This document shows, one piece after another, positions 58,737 through 64,000 of a stretch of 64,000 nucleotides of DNA. The notes beneath the pieces were generated by a model. It was given only the letters and a program-made list of their open reading frames with translations, was not told the DNA's origin and ran no database searches. The position numbers and the translations under genes are program-made. Within the stretch, counting starts at the first letter, position 1. Every line of letters starts with the position of its first letter. Location: NCBI RefSeq assembly GCF_044142105.1, contig NZ_JBGTYM010000009.1, positions 124,001-188,000 of the forward strand, read 5' to 3'. This stretch comes from Pseudogemmobacter sp044142105. GTDB taxonomy: Bacteria > Pseudomonadota > Alphaproteobacteria > Rhodobacterales > Rhodobacteraceae.

Positions 58737-58848
58737 GCCTTATTGGGGCCGTAGCTGCATAAGGCTTCACCTCGGCGCCGGGATCAACAGCCCCCACCCA
58801 GTTTCGGCGCCGAGGTTCTTCGCATGGGCATCGCAGTTCCCCAATGCC
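58737..58848 (+). ncRNA. possible structured RNA: three consecutive hairpins
   Basis: In the 284-base gap before the GGT-like gene, three hairpins follow one another: GCCTTAT / ATAAGGC (58737-58765), a perfect 12-bp stem ACCTCGGCGCCG / CGGCGCCGAGGT (58769-58816) with a 24-base C-rich loop (contains CCCCCACCC), and GGCAT / ATGCC (58827-58848). The 12-bp stem is followed by TTCTT. No open frame fits. It could be a small RNA with an anti-Shine-Dalgarno-like loop or an elaborate 3-prime end of the kinase transcript. The strand is a guess. Confidence 0.4.
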
Positions 58849-58944
58849 GCCACACGCCCCTTGGCTTAGCCACTGAAACGCACGCTTGTCCGCTTGGCAC
58901 TGCCCTTACGCGCCCTTAGGCTGCCCGCCAAAGGAGCCCAGCAC

Positions 58945-60519
58945 ATGCGCGATTTTCATCTTCCCGGCCGATCGGCCGTTCACGGCACGAACGGGATGGC
59001 CGCCACGTCGCACCCGCTTGCAAGCCTGACGGCGATCGAGACGCTCAAGGCCGGGGGCAATGCGGCCGATGCAGCAATCGCGGCCGCCATGGTGCTGAAT
59101 GTGGCCGAGCCGCAGATGTGCGGCCTGGGCGGCGATTGCTTCGTTCTTCTGAAGCCGCCCGGGGATGAGCGGGTGCTGGCGCTGAACGGCTCGGGCCGCG
59201 CGCCGCTTGGTCTTGATGCCGAGAAGATCCGCGCCGAAGGCCACAAGGTCGTACCAATCCATGGCATTCATGCCGTCACCATGCCTGGCGCGGTCGATGC
59301 GCTGTGCCGTCTGAATACCGATTGGGGCCTGTTGGGTCTGGAGCAGATCCTAGCACCGGGCATCCGCTATGCCGAAGAGGGAATTCCCGTCGGCGCCCGC
59401 ACCGCCTTTGACTGGGCGACTGACATCAACGACCTCCAGGGCGACGCGCTTCCCTTCTACAGCCTGGGCGGCAAGGCGCCGACAGCCGGCCAGGTGTTCC
59501 GCGCCCCGGGCCTGGCGGAGGTCATGCGCCGTATCGCCGCCGAGGGCCGCAAGGGATTTTATGAAGGCGAGATCGCCGAGGACATGATCTCTTCCCTGCG
59601 GGCCTTGGGCGGCAGCCACCGGCAGGAGGACCTGGATGCCACGCGCTGCGATCTGACACAGCCGATCTCGGGTCCGTATCGCGGCGTCGAACTTGTCGAA
59701 CATCCGCCGAACGGGCAGGGCGCGACCGCGATCCTGATGCTGAACATCCTGTCGCATTTCGATCTGGCCGGCCTTGATCCGCTGGGCAGCCAGCGCGCGC
59801 ATCTTGAGGCCGAGGCAGCGAAGCTGGCCTACGACGCCCGGAACCGCTTTATCGCCGACCGCACCGCGCGCCTGGATCATATGCTGTCGCCAGGGACGGC
59901 GGCGAAGTTGGCCGCCCTGATCGATCCGAAACGAGCCCGCGCCCATATCCAGGCCGCTACCGAGGCGATCCACAAGGAAACCGTCTATCTGACGGTGGTG
60001 GACCGTGACGGCATGATGGTGTCGCTGATCTATTCGGTGTTCTGGGGCTTCGGCTCGGGCCTTGCATCCCGGAAGTTCGGCATCAACTTCCAAAACCGTG
60101 GCGCGGGTTTCACGCTGGAAAAGGACCATCCGAACGAGGCCGGTCCGGGCAAGCGCCCGATGCATACGATCATCCCGGCGATGATGCGCCAGGGCGGCCG
60201 CGTGACGATGCCCTTTGGCGTAATGGGAGGTGGCTATCAGCCGAACGGCCACGCAAGACTGGTCTCGAACCTGGTTGATTTCGGCATGGAGCTGCAAGAG
60301 GCAATGGATGCCCCGCGCAGCTTCGGCGCCGATGAGGCCAGCATGCAGGTCGAGCGCGGTTATTCCGACAAGGTCCGCGCCCAACTGGCGGAGATGGGAC
60401 ATCCGGTGACGGTTCCCGACACGCCCTTGGGCGGCGCGCAGGCCATCGTGATCGGGCAGGATGGGGTGCTGACCGGCGCCTCTGACCCGCGCAAGGATGG
60501 CTGCGCGCTGGGATATTGA
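58945..60519 (+). CDS. gamma-glutamyltransferase family protein
   Basis: A 524-residue Ntn-hydrolase: SHPLASLTAIETLKAGGNAADAAIAAAMVLNVAEPQMCGLGGDCFVLL (in part), GRAPLGLDAEKI, and the autocleavage/nucleophile region HKETVYLTVVDRDGMMVSLIYSVF with Thr346 at the expected site. In classical GGTs this reads TTHxSVVD. No signal peptide is visible, unlike periplasmic GGT. C-terminal parts MHTIIPAMM and GVMGGGYQPNGHARLVSN match the family. It should act on gamma-glutamyl compounds such as glutathione. First gene of a five-gene operon. Confidence 0.88.
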   Translation: MRDFHLPGRSAVHGTNGMAATSHPLASLTAIETLKAGGNAADAAIAAAMVLNVAEPQMCGLGGDCFVLLKPPGDERVLALNGSGRAPLGLDAEKIRAEGHKVVPIHGIHAVTMPGAVDALCRLNTDWGLLGLEQILAPGIRYAEEGIPVGARTAFDWATDINDLQGDALPFYSLGGKAPTAGQVFRAPGLAEVMRRIAAEGRKGFYEGEIAEDMISSLRALGGSHRQEDLDATRCDLTQPISGPYRGVELVEHPPNGQGATAILMLNILSHFDLAGLDPLGSQRAHLEAEAAKLAYDARNRFIADRTARLDHMLSPGTAAKLAALIDPKRARAHIQAATEAIHKETVYLTVVDRDGMMVSLIYSVFWGFGSGLASRKFGINFQNRGAGFTLEKDHPNEAGPGKRPMHTIIPAMMRQGGRVTMPFGVMGGGYQPNGHARLVSNLVDFGMELQEAMDAPRSFGADEASMQVERGYSDKVRAQLAEMGHPVTVPDTPLGGAQAIVIGQDGVLTGASDPRKDGCALGY

Positions 60520-60534
60520 GGGCAGGGGCGGAAG

Positions 60535-60987
60535 ATGGATTATGATGAGGCGACCCAGGCGATCCTGGCGCTGACCCGGGGCGAAACGGATGCCGTCGCG
60601 CTGATGGCGACCCTGGCCTGCGAGATCCATGCCCGCCATCCGCTGTCGGACTGGACGGGCTTCTATCGTGTTGTCGCCCCCGAATTGCTGAAGATCGGTC
60701 CCTATCAGGGCGGTCATGGCTGTCTGGTGATCCCCTTCGCGCGCGGTGTCTGCGGCGCCTGTGCGCGGACGGGCGAAATCCAGAACGTGCCCGATGTCGA
60801 TGCCTTCCCCGACCATATCGCCTGCGCGTCTTCGACCCGGTCGGAACTGGTGCTTCCGGTGTGGAACGGGCAGGGGAAGCTCTTGGGAGTGCTTGACCTT
60901 GACAGTGACACGCCCGCTGCCTTCACCAAGGCGGATGAAGACTGGCTGGTGCCGCTTCTGGCCCAGGTCTTCCGGGACGCTGCGTGA
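60535..60987 (+). CDS. msrC: free methionine-(R)-sulfoxide reductase (GAF fold)
   Basis: A 150-residue single GAF-domain enzyme. Cys63 (GCLVIPF), Cys73 (RGVCGAC) and Cys97 (DHIACASS) have the same 10- and 24-residue spacing as the three catalytic cysteines of E. coli fRMsr. GPYQGGHGC and STRSELVLPV complete the family pattern. It reduces free methionine-(R)-sulfoxide with thioredoxin. It lies 15 bases after the GGT-like gene, and its stop overlaps the GFA gene start. Confidence 0.95.
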   Translation: MDYDEATQAILALTRGETDAVALMATLACEIHARHPLSDWTGFYRVVAPELLKIGPYQGGHGCLVIPFARGVCGACARTGEIQNVPDVDAFPDHIACASSTRSELVLPVWNGQGKLLGVLDLDSDTPAAFTKADEDWLVPLLAQVFRDAA

Positions 60988-61751
60988 TGCGCGGCTCCTG
61001 CCTCTGCGGCGGCGTTGTCTTCGAGGTGACGCCGCCCCTGCGCGAAGCCGCGATCTGCCACTGCGGCCAATGCCGCAAGCAATCGGGCCATGCCTGGGCG
61101 GCCTCGGCCGTGCCGCTGGATCGGTTCCGGCTTACCCGCTCTGACGGTTTGCGCTGGTTCAAGGCTAGCGAAAGCGCCAGCCGCGGCTTTTGCAAGGATT
61201 GCGGCGCGACGCTGTTCTGGCAGCCCCATGGCCGCGACCAGATGTCCTTCTCGCCCTCGGCGCTGGATGAACCTTCGGGCATCGGCACGGCCGAGCAGTT
61301 CATGCCCGAATTCGCGGGCGATTATTACTGTCCCGAAGGCCCGCCCCCCGCACCCGCAAAGGGCGTGAGCCGCCTGCGCGGCTCTTGCCTGTGCGGCGCG
61401 AACCGCTTCACCCTGCCCGGCCCGATGGGTCCGGTCACCGCCTGCCATTGCACGCAATGCCGCAAGCTGTCGGGCCATTACTCCGCGAGCTTCGATGCCA
61501 GTGAAGCCGACCTTGACTGGCAGTCGCGCCACCTGGCGGAACATGTCGCACCAGGGGGCGGCCGGCGCGGCTTTTGCCCGGATTGCGGATCGTCGATGTT
61601 CTTCCGCGCGGCGGATGGCAGCTTCTCGGTCGAAGCGGGCTGCATCGACGCGCCCACGGGCGGGCGGCTGGAGAGCCATATCTTCGTGGCTGACAAAGCC
61701 GATTACTACACGATAGACGATGACTTGCCTCAGCATCAGGGTTGGGACTGA
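60987..61751 (+). CDS. protein with two tandem GFA (CENP-V/GFA) domains
   Basis: A 254-residue protein with two complete copies of the GFA zinc fold. The first (residues 1-110) has GSCLCGGVVFEV, CHCGQCRKQSGHAWA and GFCKDCGATLF. The second (about 130-245) has GSCLCGANRFTL, CHCTQCRKLSGHYSA and GFCPDCGSSMFF. The family is named after glutathione-dependent formaldehyde-activating enzyme, though many members have unknown roles. Single-domain members are about 120-140 residues, so this is an internal duplication or fusion. It starts on the last base of the msrC stop. Confidence 0.92.
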   Translation: MRGSCLCGGVVFEVTPPLREAAICHCGQCRKQSGHAWAASAVPLDRFRLTRSDGLRWFKASESASRGFCKDCGATLFWQPHGRDQMSFSPSALDEPSGIGTAEQFMPEFAGDYYCPEGPPPAPAKGVSRLRGSCLCGANRFTLPGPMGPVTACHCTQCRKLSGHYSASFDASEADLDWQSRHLAEHVAPGGGRRGFCPDCGSSMFFRAADGSFSVEAGCIDAPTGGRLESHIFVADKADYYTIDDDLPQHQGWD

Positions 61752-61808
61752 GCTTGCGCCCATCTGCGCGCCAGCTTACCTCGAAGGCGCGAACACAGGG
61801 AGCGGGTC

Positions 61809-62708
61809 ATGGCGAAAATCACTCTTCTCGACGGCGGCATGGGTCAGGAACTGGTCGCGCGCAGCGGCGGCAAGGATCCCGGTGCGCTCTGGGCCACGCG
61901 GGTGATGATCGATCATCCCGGCATGGTCGGCGCGATCCATGACGATTACTTCGCCGCAGGTGCCTCGGTCGCCACCACCAACACCTATGCCATTCTGCAT
62001 GACCGGCTGGTCAAGGACGGGATGGACGCTTTCTATCACGCGCTGCATCTGCGCGCGCTGGCCGAAGCGCATGAGGCCCGGGCGCGGGCCGGGCGGGGCA
62101 TCATCGCGGGTTCGATGGGACCCCTGGGCGACAGCTACCGGCCCGACCTGACGCCGGATGTCAGCATCTCGGCCCCGCTTTACGCCGAAAAGGCCGCGCT
62201 GATGGCGGCACATGTTGATGTGATCCTGATCGAGACCATCTCGTCGCTCGATCTTGCTCGGGGCGCGCTCAAGGGCGCGCGGGCGGCGGGCAAGCCGGTC
62301 TGGCTATCGGTCTCGGTGCATGACCGCGATGGCACGAAGCTGCGTTCGGGCGAAGCGGTCGCCGATCTGCGCGCCGTGCTGGACGAGACGCCCGCTGCCG
62401 CCGTTCTGGCCAATTGCTCAATGCCCGAGGCGATGGAAGCGGCCATGGCGGAGCTGAAGTCTCTGGGCCTGCCCTTCGGCGCCTATGCCAATGGCTTCTC
62501 CGAAATCTCGCACCTGCCTTTGCCCGAGGATGGCACCGCCCCCGCCTATTGCGCCCGCCATGATCTGACGCCGGAACGCTATGCCGATTTCGCTCTGCGC
62601 TGGGTGGGGCAGGGCGCGACCATTGTCGGCGGCTGCTGTGAGGTCGGTCCCGCCCATATCCGCCATCTGGCCGAGAGGCTGCGGGCCGAAGGCCATACGA
62701 TCGCATGA
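61809..62708 (+). CDS. homocysteine S-methyltransferase family protein
   Basis: A 299-residue TIM-barrel enzyme with N-terminal LLDGGMGQELVARSG, AGASVATTNTYAI, SMGPLGDSY and the zinc ligands Cys203 (LANCSMPEA) and Cys276-Cys277 (VGGCCEVGPAHI). It transfers a methyl group to homocysteine, giving methionine; the donor may be betaine or S-methylmethionine. It follows the GFA gene by 57 bases, and its stop overlaps the pseudouridine synthase gene by 4 bases. Confidence 0.93.
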   Translation: MAKITLLDGGMGQELVARSGGKDPGALWATRVMIDHPGMVGAIHDDYFAAGASVATTNTYAILHDRLVKDGMDAFYHALHLRALAEAHEARARAGRGIIAGSMGPLGDSYRPDLTPDVSISAPLYAEKAALMAAHVDVILIETISSLDLARGALKGARAAGKPVWLSVSVHDRDGTKLRSGEAVADLRAVLDETPAAAVLANCSMPEAMEAAMAELKSLGLPFGAYANGFSEISHLPLPEDGTAPAYCARHDLTPERYADFALRWVGQGATIVGGCCEVGPAHIRHLAERLRAEGHTIA

Positions 62709-63358
62709 TCCCCGACTTTGACTATCGCCCGCCGGATGTGCCGCTGAAGATCATTTTCGAAGATGCGCAGCTTCTGGTGTTGGACAAGCCCGCCGGGCTT
62801 CTCTCGGTGCCGGGCAAGCTTGAAGGACGGCAGGACTGTCTGCTCTCGCGGCTACAGGCGGAACGCTGGGATGCGCTGTTGGTGCACCGGCTGGATTGCG
62901 ACACCTCCGGCGTGATGATCTTTGCCCGCACCAAGCCGGCGCAGGGGTTCCTTAGCCAAGAGTTCGAGAAACGCAGGGCCGAAAAGACCTATCTCGCGCG
63001 GGTGGCGGGCGAGATGGCCGAAGACAGCGGCCATGTCGACCTGCCGCTCTGCGCCGACTGGCCGAACCGCCCGCGCCAGATGGTCAGCCCCGCAGGCCGC
63101 CCGGCCCAGACCGATTGGCAGGTCATCGGCCGCGCGCCGGGGGAAACCCGGGTCCGCCTGACGCCCCATACCGGGCGCAGCCATCAGCTGCGGGTGCATA
63201 TGCTGGCGCTGGGCCATCCGATCCTGGGCGATCCGATCTATGCCACCGGCCCTGCCCGTGACGACCATCCACGCCTGATGCTGCATGCCGAGACCCTGTC
63301 GCTGCACCATCCGTCCACCGGCGCACGGGTGCATTTCGCGGCACCTCTGCCATTCTGA
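62705..63358 (+). CDS. RluA family pseudouridine synthase
   Basis: A 217-residue enzyme with VLDKPAGLLSVPG, the catalytic motif HRLDCDTSGVMIFAR (Asp64), and LTPHTGRSHQLRVHMLALGHPILGDPIYA. It lacks an S4 domain, so it resembles RluA (23S U746 / tRNA U32) or TruC-like enzymes. It is translationally coupled to the homocysteine methyltransferase gene (ATGA overlap) though its role differs. Confidence 0.94.
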   Translation: MIPDFDYRPPDVPLKIIFEDAQLLVLDKPAGLLSVPGKLEGRQDCLLSRLQAERWDALLVHRLDCDTSGVMIFARTKPAQGFLSQEFEKRRAEKTYLARVAGEMAEDSGHVDLPLCADWPNRPRQMVSPAGRPAQTDWQVIGRAPGETRVRLTPHTGRSHQLRVHMLALGHPILGDPIYATGPARDDHPRLMLHAETLSLHHPSTGARVHFAAPLPF

Positions 63359-63436
63359 CGGCTGTACGCGCGATAATTTTAACCCATCTGACAAGATTAC
63401 TGGTTAATCCTGCGCCAAGCCGCCAAGGGACACCCC

Positions 63437-64000
63437 ATGCTTGCCAGTGCCTTCCAGACCCGCTTCGCCCTGATCACCTGGCCTGCCCTCGCCATTCCGG
63501 CCCTGCTCGGGCTGATGCTGATCTTCCCGGGGCAGGATTGGTGGTTCATCCCGCTGGCGCTGCTCTGCCTCGCCTGCGTTCTAATCGGTGTGCACGACCT
63601 GACCCAGACCCGTCATGCCGTGTTGCGGAACTACCCGGTCGCCGCCCATCTGCGCTTTCTGTTCGAAGGCATCCGCCCCGAGATGCGGCAGTATTTCTTC
63701 GAGGGCGACAAGGACGGCACACCCTTTCCGCGCGATCAGCGTGCCATCGTCTATCAGCGCGCAAAGCACGAGTTGGAGACGCGGCCTTTCGGCACGCAAT
63801 ACAATGTCTACCAGGAACAATACGAATGGCTGCACCATTCCATCGCGCCGAAACCGCCCCTGCCGCATGACCACATGCGGGTGACGATCGGGGCGGACAG
63901 CAAACATCCCTATTCGGCCTCGCTTCTGAACATCTCGGCGATGAGCTACGGCGCACTTTCGGCCAATGCGATCCGGGCGCTGAACAAGGGCGCAAAGGAA
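63437..64000 (+). CDS. FMN-binding glutamate synthase family protein (partial)
   Basis: The first 188 codons of a gene that runs past the window end. Two membrane helices (FALITWPALAIPALLGLMLIFPG; WFIPLALLCLACVLIGVHDL) precede RNYPVAAHLRFLFEGIRPEMRQYFFEGDKDGTPFPRDQR in part and ISAMSYGALSANAIRALNKGAK. The last part is the start of the GltS-like FMN barrel. This is the membrane-anchored single-subunit GltB-like family, whose reaction is not well established. Upstream, TTAACC-N17-GGTTAA (63379-63407) lies in an AT-rich promoter-like stretch. Confidence 0.9.
   Translation, partial: MLASAFQTRFALITWPALAIPALLGLMLIFPGQDWWFIPLALLCLACVLIGVHDLTQTRHAVLRNYPVAAHLRFLFEGIRPEMRQYFFEGDKDGTPFPRDQRAIVYQRAKHELETRPFGTQYNVYQEQYEWLHHSIAPKPPLPHDHMRVTIGADSKHPYSASLLNISAMSYGALSANAIRALNKGAKE

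Noticed and set aside
58661..58944. 6S RNA, SRP RNA or tmRNA in the gap before the GGT-like gene
   Set aside because: Hairpins are present, but I could not match the expected long rod of 6S, the conserved SRP loop, or a tRNA-like end, so it is listed only as an unnamed structured region.

Overview
The window is ordinary chromosomal DNA of a high-GC alphaproteobacterium, most probably a member of the Rhodobacterales/Rhodobacteraceae. The evidence is the order leuS-lptE-holA, the cell-cycle regulator TrcR (DUF1013), a free-standing aa3 oxidase subunit IV, a mobA-mobB cluster, phaA-phaB, a DUF6173 protein, COQ9, ETF-quinone oxidoreductase and the generally Rhodobacter-like proteins. Coding density is very high. 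No intergenic stretch exceeds 300 bases, many neighbours overlap by 4 bases (ATGA), and I see no insertion sequence, integrase, phage gene, CRISPR array, tRNA or rRNA. The long antisense reading frames opposite most genes are high-GC shadows.

Layout. 1-7.5 kb: leuS (partial)-lptE-holA, an acyl-CoA dehydrogenase, Sua5, a GST, mscL, alanine dehydrogenase and its divergent Lrp-type regulator. 7.5-11 kb: a compact arsenic operon arsR-arsC-aquaporin, then a Kef-type antiporter. 11-16.5 kb: DUF2161, rpsU, COQ9, quinone oxidoreductase, an RNase T2 homologue with an altered active-site motif, trcR, a small membrane protein and an orphan HicB antitoxin. 16.5-22.5 kb: a polyamine-type ABC transporter operon (binding protein, ATPase, two permeases) ending in gamma-aminobutyraldehyde dehydrogenase and a SnoaL-like secreted protein. 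22.7-31.5 kb: a CAP protein, an uncharacterised four-gene operon (111-aa protein, HPP membrane protein, GAF protein, LysR regulator), an MBL hydrolase, DUF6173, oxidase subunit IV, a lipoprotein, mobA-mobB with an RNase H-like partner, and GNAT. 31.5-41 kb: greA with a hairpin leader, ETF-QO, a TPR protein with ispE, polyprenyl diphosphate synthase, DUF2007, a methyltransferase, DUF465, an EamA transporter and an ATP-grasp protein. 41-48.5 kb: phaB and phaA for polyhydroxybutyrate, an EAL protein, tag, a thioredoxin/TPR-Lon-Trm112 operon, 5-formyl-THF cyclo-ligase and ubiH. 48.5-57 kb: amidase, aminotransferase, ftsK, a methyltransferase, a SIS isomerase, lolA and an SLT lipoprotein. 57-64 kb: hspQ, an STAS/anti-sigma-kinase pair, a structured intergenic region, a five-gene thiol/methionine operon (GGT-like, free-Met-sulfoxide reductase, tandem GFA protein, homocysteine methyltransferase, RluA-type synthase), and the start of an FMN-binding glutamate synthase-like gene.

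No clearly new defence or mobile system is present. The most interesting items are subtle: a possible structured RNA at about 58.74-58.85 kb, an 11-bp-phased heptamer array upstream of arsR, hairpins placed inside operons (after the ABC binding-protein gene, between phaA and phaB, and in the greA leader), the HPP/GAF/LysR operon, the RNase H-like protein in the mob cluster, the altered RNase T2 motif, and the thiol/methionine operon. All functional statements rest on recognising motifs and gene order by eye; no database search was run.
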